A stretch of DNA of 64,000 nucleotides from Streptantibioticus parmotrematis (GCF_019890615.1 NZ_JAINVZ010000017.1:62001-126000); one strand, 5' to 3'; shown: positions 42,604 through 51,645, numbered from the stretch's first letter. Numbers and translations are program-made. The notes: generated by a model from the sequence alone, not told the origin.

Positions 42604-42701
42604 CCGCGACGGACGCCAAGGACGACCCGTTTCCGCGCCGCCGAGGCCCCGCGTCACCGGTCAGGCGATCCCACCCGGCCGATCAGGAAGGCAACCCCTC
42701 C

Positions 42702-43913
42702 GTGTCAGCATCCCCCTCCGCATCCGCGTCCCCGCTCCACCTCGCCGTCGCGCTCGACGGCGCGGGCTGGCACCCCGCCGCCTGGCGCGAACCCGGCGCG
42801 CGACCCAACGCCCTGTTCACCGCCGCCTATTGGGCCGGCCTCGTCGCCGAGGCCGAACGCGGCCTGCTCGACTTCGTGACGTTCGAGGACGGGCTGAGCC
42901 TCCAGTCCTCGCATCCCACGGCAGCGGACGAACGCACCGACCAAGTGCGCGGACGGCTCGACGCGGTCCTCGTCGCCGCCCGGATCGCACCGCTGACCCG
43001 CCACATCGGCCTGGTGCCCACCGTCGTGGCCACTCACACCGAGCCGTTCCACATCTCCAAGGCCGTCGCCACCCTCGACTACGTCAGCTCGGGCCGCGCC
43101 GGACTGCGCGTCCGGGTGTCGGCGCGACCGCACGAGGCCGCGCACTTCGGCCGCCGCACCTTCCCCGGAGTCGGCGAAGGAGGCGTGATTCCACCGGAGT
43201 TGGCCGCCGATCTGCTGGACGAAGCGGCCGACCACGTCGAGGTGGTGCGGCGGCTGTGGGACAGCTGGGAGGACGACGCGGAGATCCGCGACGCGGCCAC
43301 CGGGCGTTTCGTCGACCGCGACAAACTGCACTACATCGACTTCGAGGGCGCCCGCTTCAGCGTCAAGGGCCCGTCCATCACTCCCCGCCCGCCGCAGGGC
43401 CAGCCGGTCGTCGCCGCGCTGGCGCACGGTCCCGCCGCGTACCGGCTGGTGGGCCGCTCCGCCGACGTCGGTTTCGTCACCCCGCACGACACCGCCGGGG
43501 CCGAGGCCGCCGTCGAGGCCGTGCACGCCGAACGGACGGCGGCGGGCAGGGCGGACGATCCCGTGCACGTCTTCGGCGACCTCGTGGTGTTCCTCGACGA
43601 CGACGCCGCGACGGCCGCCGCGCGCCGGGAACGGCTGGACGACCTCGCGGGCACCGCGTACGCCTCCGACGCGCGGATCTTCACCGGCACGGCCGTCCAA
43701 CTGGCCGATCTGCTGGAGGAGTTGAGCGCGGCTGGACTGTCCGGGTTCCGGCTGCGTCCCGCGGTCGCCGGTCACGACCTGGAGGGGATCACCCGCGGTC
43801 TGGTGCCGGAACTCCAGCGCCGGGGCCTGTTCCGCAGCGCCTACGAAGCCGACACCCTGCGCGGACTGCTCGGTCTCGCCCGCCCCGCCAACCGCTACGC
43901 CGCCACCGCCTGA
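42702..43913 (+). CDS. LLM-class flavin-dependent monooxygenase 1
   Basis: A 403-residue luciferase-like (LLM) TIM-barrel enzyme that would use reduced flavin and oxygen. Visible: LLDFVTFEDGLSLQ, IGLVPTVVATHTEPFHISKAVATLDYVSSGRAGLRV (substrate/FMN region) and PPQGQPVVAALAHGPAAYRLVGRSADVGFV. The GTG at 42702 is preferred over the GTG at 42600 (overlapping the GNAT stop) because GGAAGG precedes it and the extra 34 residues look non-conserved. A separate flavin reductase gene was not found in the island. Confidence 0.85.
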   Translation: MSASPSASASPLHLAVALDGAGWHPAAWREPGARPNALFTAAYWAGLVAEAERGLLDFVTFEDGLSLQSSHPTAADERTDQVRGRLDAVLVAARIAPLTRHIGLVPTVVATHTEPFHISKAVATLDYVSSGRAGLRVRVSARPHEAAHFGRRTFPGVGEGGVIPPELAADLLDEAADHVEVVRRLWDSWEDDAEIRDAATGRFVDRDKLHYIDFEGARFSVKGPSITPRPPQGQPVVAALAHGPAAYRLVGRSADVGFVTPHDTAGAEAAVEAVHAERTAAGRADDPVHVFGDLVVFLDDDAATAAARRERLDDLAGTAYASDARIFTGTAVQLADLLEELSAAGLSGFRLRPAVAGHDLEGITRGLVPELQRRGLFRSAYEADTLRGLLGLARPANRYAATA

Positions 43914-43934
43914 CCCGGGAAGGACCGCCGCAAA

Positions 43935-45434
43935 ATGAGCAAGCCGACCACCGGCAAGCCCGTCACACCTGGCAAGCCCGTCAAGCAGATCCACCTCGCC
44001 GCACACTTCCCCGGCGTCAACAACACCACCGTGTGGAGCGACCCGAGAGCCGGGAGCCACATCGAGTTCAGTTCCTTCGTCCACTTCGCGCGCACCGCCG
44101 AGCGCGCCAAGTTCGACTTCCTCTTCCTCGCCGAGGGACTGCGACTGCGCGAACAGGGCGGGGAGATCTACGACTTGGACGTCGTGGGCCGACCCGACAC
44201 CTTCACCGTGCTGGCCGCGCTCGCCGCCGTCACCGACCGCATCGGCCTGACCGGCACCATCAACTCGACGTTCAACGAGCCGTACGAGGTGGCCCGCCAG
44301 TTCGCCAGCCTCGACCACCTGTCGGGCGGGCGTTCGGCGTGGAACGTGGTCACCTCCTGGGACGCCTTCACCGGCGAGAACTTCCGGCGCGGCGGCTTCC
44401 TCCCGCGCGAGGAGCGCTACTCGCGGGCGCGGGAGTTCCTGTCCACCGCCAACGAGCTGTTCGACTCCTGGACGGGCGACGAGCTCGTCGCCGACCAGGC
44501 GACCGGCGTCTTCCTGCGCGACGCGCGGGCCGGCGCCTTCCGGCACACCGGCCGGCACTTCGACATCGCCGGGCGGTTCGACGTACCGCGCGGTCCGCAG
44601 GGCCGTCCGGTCATCTTCCAGGCCGGGGACTCCGACGAGGGCCGTGAGTTCGCGGCGGCCGACGCGGACGCCATCTTCAGCCGGCACAGCACGCTGGACG
44701 CGGGCCGTGAGTTCTACGCCGACGTCAAGCGCCGCCTCGCACACTACGGCCGCACCCACGACCAGCTGCTGATCCTGCCCGCGGCGACCTTCGTGCTCGG
44801 CGACACCGACGCCGAGGCACGCGAACTCGCCCACGAGGTGAGGCGGCAGCAGGTCAGCGGCCAGACCGCGATCCGCTACCTGGAGCACGTGTGGAACCGC
44901 GACCTGTCCTCGTACGATCCGGACGGGCCGCTGCCCGACGTCGACCCGGACACCACGGAACACACCATCGCCCGCGGCCGGGCCAGCGTCCGCATGTTCC
45001 GCGATCCGCTCGCCACGGCCCGCGAGTGGCGCGAGTACGCCGAGGCCCACAAGCTGTCGATCCGCGAACTGATCATCGAGAAGACCGGCCGCCAGTCCTT
45101 CGTGGGATCGCCCGCCACCATCGCCGACAGCATCGACGCGTTCGTGCAGGCCGACGCGGCCGACGGCTTCATCCTCGTCCCCCACATCACCCCGGGCGGC
45201 CTGGACGGGTTCGCCGACACCGTGGTGCCGCTGCTTCAGGAACGCGGGGTGTTCAGGACCGAGTACGAGGGCACGACGCTGCGCGACCACCTCGGGCTGT
45301 ACCACCCGCGAACGGCCGCCGACCCGGAGCGCCGGGCGGACGCCGAACGGCTCGCGGACGCCGGACAACGCGCCGACGCCGAACGGCTCGCCGACGCGCG
45401 GGCGCGGTCGCTCGACGGCCGGGCGGCGTCGTGA
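43935..45434 (+). CDS. NtaA/SnaA/DmoA-family FMN-dependent monooxygenase 2
   Basis: A 499-residue two-component monooxygenase. QIHLAAHFPGVNNTTVWSDPR at the start and NEPYEVARQFASLDHLSGGRSAWNVVTSW with GRPVIFQAGDSDEGREFAA are signatures of the NtaA/SnaA/DszA/DmoA family, which act on nitrilotriacetate, dibenzothiophene sulfone or dimethyl sulfide. Bacillus YtnJ (CmoJ), cleaving C-S bonds of N-acetyl-S-alkylcysteine, is also of this type. The C-terminus contains a 12-residue tandem repeat (ADAERLADAGQR, ADAERLADARAR; 45336-45407). The stop overlaps the next start. Confidence 0.92.
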   Translation: MSKPTTGKPVTPGKPVKQIHLAAHFPGVNNTTVWSDPRAGSHIEFSSFVHFARTAERAKFDFLFLAEGLRLREQGGEIYDLDVVGRPDTFTVLAALAAVTDRIGLTGTINSTFNEPYEVARQFASLDHLSGGRSAWNVVTSWDAFTGENFRRGGFLPREERYSRAREFLSTANELFDSWTGDELVADQATGVFLRDARAGAFRHTGRHFDIAGRFDVPRGPQGRPVIFQAGDSDEGREFAAADADAIFSRHSTLDAGREFYADVKRRLAHYGRTHDQLLILPAATFVLGDTDAEARELAHEVRRQQVSGQTAIRYLEHVWNRDLSSYDPDGPLPDVDPDTTEHTIARGRASVRMFRDPLATAREWREYAEAHKLSIRELIIEKTGRQSFVGSPATIADSIDAFVQADAADGFILVPHITPGGLDGFADTVVPLLQERGVFRTEYEGTTLRDHLGLYHPRTAADPERRADAERLADAGQRADAERLADARARSLDGRAAS

Positions 45435-46504
45435 GGTTTCTCGCCCTCACCCTGATCGCCAACGCGCCCGACCCGGTCACCGGCGAGCGCGTCTCCACGG
45501 CCGAACGCTTCCGCGAGGTCGTCGACAGCGCGCTGGAGGCCGAGCAGCTCGGCTTCGACGGTTTCGCGGTGGGCGAGCGCCACGAGTGGCCGTTCCTGTC
45601 CTCCTCGCCACCGGTGGTGCTCAGCCACATCGCCGCGCTGACCTCGCGCATCCGGCTGTTCACCGGCGTCACCACGCTCAGCCTGCTCGACCCGGTACGC
45701 GCCTACGAGGACTACGCGACGCTGGACCACCTGTCCGGCGGGCGCCTGGAGCTGATCATCGGCAAGGGCAACGGCACGGCGCAGCGGGAGCTGTTCCACG
45801 TCACGCCCGAGGACCAGTGGGAACGCAACGCCGAGGGGTACGAACTCTTCCGCCGGTTCTGGCGGGAGGAGAAGGTGACCGCCTCGCCGCGCTTCCGCCC
45901 GGAACTGGTCGACGCCCAGGTGTGGCCGAGACCGCGGCAGCGGCCGGTGCGGGTGTGGCACGGCAGTGCCACCAGCCGTGAGTCCGCCGACCTGGCCGCC
46001 CGCCACGGCGATCCGCTGTTCTCCGCCAACGTCACCCATCCCATCGAGCCGTACGCCGGACTCGTGCGCCACTACCGCGAGCGCTGGGAGCACTACGGGC
46101 ACGATCCCGCGCTGGCGGTCGTCGGCGCGGGCACCGCCGGGTACTACGCGGCCCGCACCTCGCAGGAGGCGCTGGCCACCTACCGACCGGTGTTCGCCTC
46201 CCGCCTCGCGTTCCAGCGTCAACTCGGCCTGGAACCGGTCTTTCCCACCCTGGAGGACTTCGTGGAGCGCAGTTCGGCGCTGGTCGGCAGTCCGCAGCAG
46301 ATCGTCGAGAAGGTCCACCGCTACCACGAGGCGTTCGGCCACACCGTGCTCCACCTGACCGCCGACGCGAGCGGGCTGCCGCAGAAGGAGCACCGCGCCT
46401 CGCTGGAGCTGTTCCAGTCCGACGTCGCGCCCGTCCTGCGCCGCGAGATCCCCGACCCGCCGTTCGCCTGGGGCCCGGCGTCGCCCGCCCCCACCGACGA
46501 CTGA
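45431..46504 (+). CDS. LLM-class flavin-dependent oxidoreductase 3
   Basis: A 357-residue LLM enzyme with LGFDGFAVGERHEWPFLSSSPPVVLSHIAA, IRLFTGVTTLSLLDPVRAYEDYATLDHLSGGRLELIIGKG and GSPQQIVEKVHRYHEAFGH, typical for the F420/FMN-dependent luciferase-like group. The GTG start overlaps the previous stop by 4 nt. Exact substrate is unknown; it is probably part of the same oxidative route as its neighbours, or handles a different sulfur compound. Confidence 0.88.
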   Translation: MRFLALTLIANAPDPVTGERVSTAERFREVVDSALEAEQLGFDGFAVGERHEWPFLSSSPPVVLSHIAALTSRIRLFTGVTTLSLLDPVRAYEDYATLDHLSGGRLELIIGKGNGTAQRELFHVTPEDQWERNAEGYELFRRFWREEKVTASPRFRPELVDAQVWPRPRQRPVRVWHGSATSRESADLAARHGDPLFSANVTHPIEPYAGLVRHYRERWEHYGHDPALAVVGAGTAGYYAARTSQEALATYRPVFASRLAFQRQLGLEPVFPTLEDFVERSSALVGSPQQIVEKVHRYHEAFGHTVLHLTADASGLPQKEHRASLELFQSDVAPVLRREIPDPPFAWGPASPAPTDD

Positions 46505-46561
46505 CGCCCGCCGCCCGTGACGAACATCCCCCGACGACCGACGACTGAGGAGCATCCGGCC

Positions 46562-47689
46562 ATGTCGGACACACCCCTCGGGATCCTCGACCTGGTCCCG
46601 ATCCCCTCCGGCGCGACCGCCGCCGACGCACTGCGCAACTCCATCGATCTCGCCCAGCGCGCCGAGGAGTTCGGCTACGCGCGCTACTGGTTCGCCGAAC
46701 ACCATCTCAACCCCGGAGTCGCCGGGACGTCTCCCGCCGTCGTGCTGGCGCTGACCGCCGCCGCGACCTCCACGATCCGGCTGGGTTCCGGCGCCCTCCA
46801 GCTGGGCCACCGCACGGCGTTGTCGTCGGTGGAGGAGTTCGGGCTGATCGACGCGCTGTACCCGGGGCGGCTCGACCTGGGCCTCGGCCGCTCGGGCGGG
46901 CGCCCACCGGCGCGTTCGAACGGGCCCACGCCGACCACCACACCGGTCATGGACGGCCGCACCCCCAACGGGCTCCGCATACCCCCGCGTTTCTCCTTCG
47001 AGCACCTGCTCGGGTCGCCACGCTTCGCGCTCCACCAACGTCTGCTGCGCCAGCCGAACGCCGAGCCGCAGGAGTACGGCGAGCAGGTCGAGGACGTCCT
47101 CGCGCTGCTGCGCGGCGGGTACCGCTCGGCGGACGGTGTCGAGGCGCACGCCGTCCCCGGCGAGGGAGCGGACGTCCAGGTGTGGATCCTGGGCAGCAGC
47201 GGCGGCACGAGCGCCCAGGTCGCGGGGCGCAACGGCCTGCGGTTCGCGGCGAACTACCACGTCAGTCCGGCCACCGTGCTGGAGGCCGCCGAGGGCTACC
47301 GGGCCGAGTTCGAACCGTCGGACGACCTCGCCAAGCCGTACGTGACCGTCTCCGCCGGCGTGGTCGTGGCCGAGGACGACGCGACCGCCCGCGAACTCGC
47401 CACCGGCTACGGCCTGTGGGTCCGCAGCATCCGCAGCGCCGAGGGCGCGATCCCGTTCCCCACGCCGGACGAAGCGCGGGCGCACGTGTGGACCGACGAG
47501 GACCGGTCACTGGTCGCCGACCGCGTGGAGACGCAGTTCGTGGGATCGCCCGCGCGCGTCGCCGACCAGCTGGAGCAGCTCCAGGAGGCCACCGGGGCCG
47601 ACGAGTTGATCGTCACCACGATCACCCACGACCACGCCGACCGGGTGCGTTCGTACCGGCTCCTGGCGGAGGAATGGAGCCGGCGATGA
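46562..47689 (+). CDS. LLM-class (MsnO8-like) flavin-dependent oxidoreductase 4
   Basis: A 375-residue LLM enzyme starting LGILDLVPIPSGATAADALRNS, the opening of the MsnO8/YtmO-like luciferase group, with EFGYARYWFAEHHLNPGVAG and IRLGSGALQLGHRTALSSVEEFGLID, GRLDLGLGRSGGR. The ATG at 46562 follows GAGGAG; the earlier GTG at 46517 was rejected. The stop overlaps the next permease start as ATGA. YtmO-like proteins belong to the Bacillus S-alkylcysteine operon, which supports the pathway idea but does not prove it. Confidence 0.88.
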   Translation: MSDTPLGILDLVPIPSGATAADALRNSIDLAQRAEEFGYARYWFAEHHLNPGVAGTSPAVVLALTAAATSTIRLGSGALQLGHRTALSSVEEFGLIDALYPGRLDLGLGRSGGRPPARSNGPTPTTTPVMDGRTPNGLRIPPRFSFEHLLGSPRFALHQRLLRQPNAEPQEYGEQVEDVLALLRGGYRSADGVEAHAVPGEGADVQVWILGSSGGTSAQVAGRNGLRFAANYHVSPATVLEAAEGYRAEFEPSDDLAKPYVTVSAGVVVAEDDATARELATGYGLWVRSIRSAEGAIPFPTPDEARAHVWTDEDRSLVADRVETQFVGSPARVADQLEQLQEATGADELIVTTITHDHADRVRSYRLLAEEWSRR

Positions 47690-48738
47690 CGACGGCGAAG
47701 GAGGACAGGACGCCGAAGGAGCCGCCCACGCCGGAGCGTTCCCGGGCCGCGCCGGGCGACCCGCCCGTTCCCGTGCTCGACCGGCGGCCGTCCGACGAGC
47801 AGTTGCTCGCCGCGCGGCTGGTGCCGTTGCGCAGGCCGGGGCAGTGGGTCTCGGCGGTGGTGTTGCTGGTGCTGTTCGCGATGCTCGTGCACACGCTGCT
47901 CACCAACGACCGCTTCCAGTGGGACGTGGTGGGCCGGTACTTCACCCGTGCCCCGATCCTGCACGGTCTCGCGCTCACCCTGTGGCTCACCGCCGCGGTC
48001 ATGGCGAGCGGCTACCTGCTGGGCGTGGGGATCGCCGCGATGCGGTTGTCCGGCAACCGCGTCCTGCGCGCGCTCAGCTTCGGCTACGTGTGGATCGTCC
48101 GCTCGGTGCCGCCGCTGGTGCAGCTGCTCTTCTGGTACGAACTCGCCTCCCTCTACCCGACGTTGTCGCTCGGCATTCCGTTCGGGCGGGAGTTCGTCAC
48201 GTTCCGCACGGCGCACATGTTCAGCGGTGTGCTCGCCGCGTACGTGGGGCTGACGCTGGACGTGGCCGCGTTCTCCGCCGAGATCGTCCGGGGCGGCGTC
48301 CTGTCCGTCGACCGCGGCCAGACCGAGGCGGCGCAGGCGCTCGGCCTCGGCCGCTCGCGGGTCTTCCGCCGGATCGTGCTGCCGCAGGCGATGCCCGCGA
48401 TCGTGCCCGCCTCCGGCAACCTGCTGATCGGCCTGTTGAAGGCCACTTCGATCGTGAGCGTCATCGCCGTGCAGGACCTGCTGTACTCCGCGCAGCTCAT
48501 CTACAACCAGAACTTCCTGATCGTCCCGCTGCTGCTGGTGGCCACCATCTGGTACGTCGTCCTCACCACGCTGCTGTCGGTCGGGCAGCACTACGTGGAA
48601 CGCCACTACGCGCGCGGCCGCCGCGGGGCGGGTGGTGGCGGAGGTGCCGCTCGGGCGGGACGTGGTGTGTGGGACGTGGCGCGGGCCAACCTCTCGCTCT
48701 TCGGCGCCACCCGGCGCGACCTGGCGGGTCTGTCGTGA
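47686..48738 (+). CDS. Amino-acid-type ABC importer permease 2
   Basis: A 350-residue permease paralogous to the one at 38876: same polar N-terminus, RSVPPLVQLLFWYEL, SAEIVRGGVLSVDRGQTEAAQALGL (EAA loop) and PAIVPASGNLLIGLLKATSIVSV. Six helices are likely. A Gly/Ala/Arg-rich stretch (RRGAGGGGGAARAGRG) precedes the C-terminus. The start overlaps the monooxygenase stop (ATGA) and the stop overlaps the ATPase start (GTGA), so tight coupling of uptake and oxidation genes is evident. Confidence 0.9.
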   Translation: MTTAKEDRTPKEPPTPERSRAAPGDPPVPVLDRRPSDEQLLAARLVPLRRPGQWVSAVVLLVLFAMLVHTLLTNDRFQWDVVGRYFTRAPILHGLALTLWLTAAVMASGYLLGVGIAAMRLSGNRVLRALSFGYVWIVRSVPPLVQLLFWYELASLYPTLSLGIPFGREFVTFRTAHMFSGVLAAYVGLTLDVAAFSAEIVRGGVLSVDRGQTEAAQALGLGRSRVFRRIVLPQAMPAIVPASGNLLIGLLKATSIVSVIAVQDLLYSAQLIYNQNFLIVPLLLVATIWYVVLTTLLSVGQHYVERHYARGRRGAGGGGGAARAGRGVWDVARANLSLFGATRRDLAGLS

Positions 48739-49571
48739 CCGGGGGCGAGCGGCCCGCCCTGAACGCCCTGGACGGTGACGCCCTGAACGGTGACGCCGTG
48801 AACGGCGCCGATCGCCCGCTGGTGCGGGTGCGGGGGCTGCGCAAGAGCTTCGGCGGCCACGTGGTGCTGGACGGCGTCGACCTGGACGTGCGCGAGGGCG
48901 AGGTGACGGTCCTGCTCGGCCCCTCGGGCTCGGGCAAGTCCACGCTGCTGCGCTGCGTGAACCACCTGGAGAAGCCGGACGGCGGTTTCGTGGAGCTGGG
49001 CGGTGAGATCGTCGGCTACCGCGCGAGCGGCGGCAGGCTGCACGAACTGCGCCCGCGGCACATCGTGCGGCAGCGGTCCCGGATCGGCATGGTCTTCCAG
49101 CAGTTCAACCTCTTCCCGCACCTGACGGTGATCGAGAACGTCACCGAGGCGCCGGTCTCCGTACGCGGCACGCCGAGGAAGCGGGCGGCGGAACACGCGC
49201 GCGAGCTGCTGGCCAGGGTGGGTCTCGCCGGGCGCGAGGACGCCTACCCCCGGCAGTTGTCGGGCGGACAGCAGCAACGGGTGGCGATCGCCCGGGCGTT
49301 GGCGATGGAGCCGCGGTTGATGCTGTTCGACGAGCCGACCAGCGCGCTGGACCCCGAACTCGTCGGCGAGGTGCTGGCGGTCGTGCGGGACCTCGCGCTC
49401 AGCGGGATGACCATGATCGTGGTCACCCACGAGATCGGCTTCGCCCGCGAGGTCGCCGACACGGTGGTCTTCCTCGACGGCGGCCGCGTCGTCGAGTCCG
49501 GTCCGCCGGAGGTGGTCCTGACCGCCCCACGCCACGAACGCGCCCGCGCGTTCTTCGCGGCGGTCCTGTGA
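48735..49571 (+). CDS. Amino-acid ABC importer ATPase 2
   Basis: A 278-residue ATPase with [57 protein letters not shown] and [13 protein letters not shown], very like the first ATPase. Its N-terminus holds the short repeat LNALDGDALNGDAVNG, encoded by near-identical 15-bp units. The GTG start overlaps the permease stop. The gene end lies in a 21-bp tandem array. Confidence 0.92.
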   Translation: MTGGERPALNALDGDALNGDAVNGADRPLVRVRGLRKSFGGHVVLDGVDLDVREGEVTVLLGPSGSGKSTLLRCVNHLEKPDGGFVELGGEIVGYRASGGRLHELRPRHIVRQRSRIGMVFQQFNLFPHLTVIENVTEAPVSVRGTPRKRAAEHARELLARVGLAGREDAYPRQLSGGQQQRVAIARALAMEPRLMLFDEPTSALDPELVGEVLAVVRDLALSGMTMIVVTHEIGFAREVADTVVFLDGGRVVESGPPEVVLTAPRHERARAFFAAVL

Positions 49572-49652
49572 GGCGCGGGCGCCGTTCCGTGAGGCGCGGG
49601 CGCCGTTCCGTGAGGCGCGGGCGCCGTTCCCCCGAGGCGCGAACTCCGTTCC
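49568..49652. repeat. Three perfect 21-bp repeats plus one diverged copy spanning the ATPase 2 stop
   Basis: Identical units at 49568-49588, 49589-49609 and 49610-49630, each starting GTGAGGCGCGGGCGCC, then a diverged copy to about 49652. The TGA stop at 49569-49571 is in the first unit; the others are untranslated but repeat it. The array fills most of the gap to the binding-protein gene. Confidence 0.95.
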
Positions 49653-49680
49653 CATCCCACCACCACCGAAAGGCACGAAC

Positions 49681-50691
49681 GTGACCACCGCCGGACGCCC
49701 CCACCGCCCCCACCACCCTCATCGCCACCGCATCCCACGCCTGGCCGCTGCCCTGCTCGCCGCCGCCACCGGCCTCGCCGTGCTCACCGCCTGCGGCAGC
49801 GGCTCGGACTCGGACTCCGGCGCGGGACCCGCAGCCAAGTCAGTTCCCGGAGACGGGAGTTCGACTGCCGTCCCCACCCGGGACGTCGTCTCCGGAGTCC
49901 GCGCCGACCCGGCGCTCAGGGCCGAACTGCCCGCCGCCGTACGCGACAGCGGCACCCTGTCACTGGGCACCGTCCAGGCGGTCGGCACCTCCGGGCTGCC
50001 GCACGCGGGCCAGGCGCCGGACGGCAGTACCGTCGGCCTCGACGTCGACCTGCGCGACGCGGTCGCCAAGGTGCTGGGCGTCAGCTGGAAGGTGGACTAC
50101 GGGACGTTTCCCACCATCATCCCCGGTGTGCAGAACGGCCGGTTCGACGTCGGCCAGGCCAACTTCGGGGTGACCGCGGCGCGCGAGAAGGTCGTGGACT
50201 TCGCCACGTACCTCGACGACGGCCAGGCGTTCCTCGGCGGCCGGGACACCACCATCCCGTCGGTCGGCAAGCTCACCGACCTGTGCGGGCTGACCGTCGC
50301 CACGAGTCCGGGATCGACGTTCCAGCAGATCCTGACCAGCGGCGCCGCCGAGTGCGCGGCGGTGGGCCGCAAGCCGTACCGCGTCCGGTACTTCACCGAC
50401 ACCGCGCCGATCTTCCTCGGCCTGGCCAACGGCACGGTGGACGTCTACTTCGGGCCGACGCTGGGATTGAAGTACGACGCGGCGCACATCGCCGGCACGA
50501 AGTTCCTCGGCCAGATCAGCACGACGCCGGTCGGCTTCGTGACCCGCAAGGGGTCGCCGCTCGGCAAGGCGCTCAGCGACGCCGTCAACAAGCTGATCGC
50601 CGACGGCACGTACAAGCAGATCTTCGCCAAGTGGGGTGTCCCCGGCACGGGCATCCCCACCTCCCGTCTCAATCCGCCCGCCACGTTCTGA
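49681..50691 (+). CDS. Amino-acid-type substrate-binding lipoprotein 2
   Basis: A 336-residue SBP family 3 lipoprotein. After a His/Pro/Arg-rich start comes a signal segment (LAAALLAAATGLAVLTACGSG) with lipobox LTAC. Family segments: VGLDVDLRDAVAKVLGVSW, NGRFDVGQANFGVTAAREKVVDF, GLTVATSPGSTFQQIL and VDVYFGPTLGLKYDA. The GTG at 49681 follows GAAAGG. With permease 2 and ATPase 2 it forms a complete second importer; the two systems probably take up different but related compounds. Confidence 0.9.
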   Translation: MTTAGRPHRPHHPHRHRIPRLAAALLAAATGLAVLTACGSGSDSDSGAGPAAKSVPGDGSSTAVPTRDVVSGVRADPALRAELPAAVRDSGTLSLGTVQAVGTSGLPHAGQAPDGSTVGLDVDLRDAVAKVLGVSWKVDYGTFPTIIPGVQNGRFDVGQANFGVTAAREKVVDFATYLDDGQAFLGGRDTTIPSVGKLTDLCGLTVATSPGSTFQQILTSGAAECAAVGRKPYRVRYFTDTAPIFLGLANGTVDVYFGPTLGLKYDAAHIAGTKFLGQISTTPVGFVTRKGSPLGKALSDAVNKLIADGTYKQIFAKWGVPGTGIPTSRLNPPATF

Positions 50692-50718
50692 ACACCACCG
50701 ACCGAACAGGAGATCGTG

Positions 50719-51645
50719 ATGACCACCGTCCTGCCCACCCCCGCCGAGCGGACCGCGACCGGTCTGCGCGTCGAGAAGCTCACCGCCCGCATCGGCGCCC
50801 GGGTCTCCGGCGTCGACCTCGGCCGGGAGCTTCCCCCGGACGTCGTCGCCGATCTGCGCACGGCGCTCAACGAGCACAAGGCCCTCGTCTTCGACGACGT
50901 CCACCTCGACGACGAGGGGCAGCAGCGCTTCGCCCGCCACTTCGGCGAGCTGACGACCGCGCACCCCACGGTCCCGGCGGTCGAGGGCGCCCCGAACGTG
51001 CTGCCCGTGGACAGCGAACGCGGCCGGTCCAACCACTGGCACACGGACGTCACGTTCGTGGTCAACCCGCCGCAGGCGAGCACGTTGCGCAGCATCGTGG
51101 TCCCGCCGTACGGCGGCGAGACCCTGATCGCCGACGCGGCCGGCGCGTACCGCGACCTGCCCGACCCGCTGCGGGACCTCGCGGACACGCTGTGGGCCGA
51201 GCACACCAACGACTACGACTACGCGGTGCCGGAGGAGGACGTGGACGACGAAGGCGCCGCGCGGCGGGCGCAGTTCACGTCGATCACGTTCCGCACCGCG
51301 CACCCGGTGGTACGGGTGCATCCGCTCACCGGTGAACGCGGCCTGTTCATCGGCGGATTCGCGCAGCGGGTCGTCGGGCTGTCGAAGGCCGAGTCCCGCA
51401 CGATCCTGGACCTGCTCCAGGCGTACGTCACCCGTCCGGAGAACGTCCTGCGCTGGCGCTGGTCCCCCGATCAGCTGGTGCTCTTCGACAACCGCATCAC
51501 CCAGCACTACGCCATCGACAACTACGACGACCGCCCCCGCCGCCTGCACCGCGTGACGGTGGCGGGCGACGTCCCGGTCGGCATCGACGGAAGGCGCAGC
51601 CACGCCGTCACGGGCGACGCCTCCCACTACACACCGGCCGGGTAG
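50719..51645 (+). CDS. TauD/TfdA-family Fe(II)/2-oxoglutarate dioxygenase
   Basis: A 308-residue dioxygenase. Iron ligands are His108 and Asp110 in NHWHTDVTF and His263 in NRITQHYAIDNY; the 2-oxoglutarate-binding Arg is in RRLHRVTV. TauD-type enzymes release sulfite from taurine or other sulfonates, or hydroxylate sulfate esters, which fits the sulfur island. ATG 50719 was preferred to GTG 50716. It is the last gene of the run, 28 bp after the second binding-protein gene. Confidence 0.92.
   Translation: MTTVLPTPAERTATGLRVEKLTARIGARVSGVDLGRELPPDVVADLRTALNEHKALVFDDVHLDDEGQQRFARHFGELTTAHPTVPAVEGAPNVLPVDSERGRSNHWHTDVTFVVNPPQASTLRSIVVPPYGGETLIADAAGAYRDLPDPLRDLADTLWAEHTNDYDYAVPEEDVDDEGAARRAQFTSITFRTAHPVVRVHPLTGERGLFIGGFAQRVVGLSKAESRTILDLLQAYVTRPENVLRWRWSPDQLVLFDNRITQHYAIDNYDDRPRRLHRVTVAGDVPVGIDGRRSHAVTGDASHYTPAG

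Noticed and set aside
42467-44647. 726-codon plus-strand frame across the GNAT and monooxygenase genes
   Set aside because: Shadow frame of arginine-rich text; the real genes have domain motifs and coupled starts.
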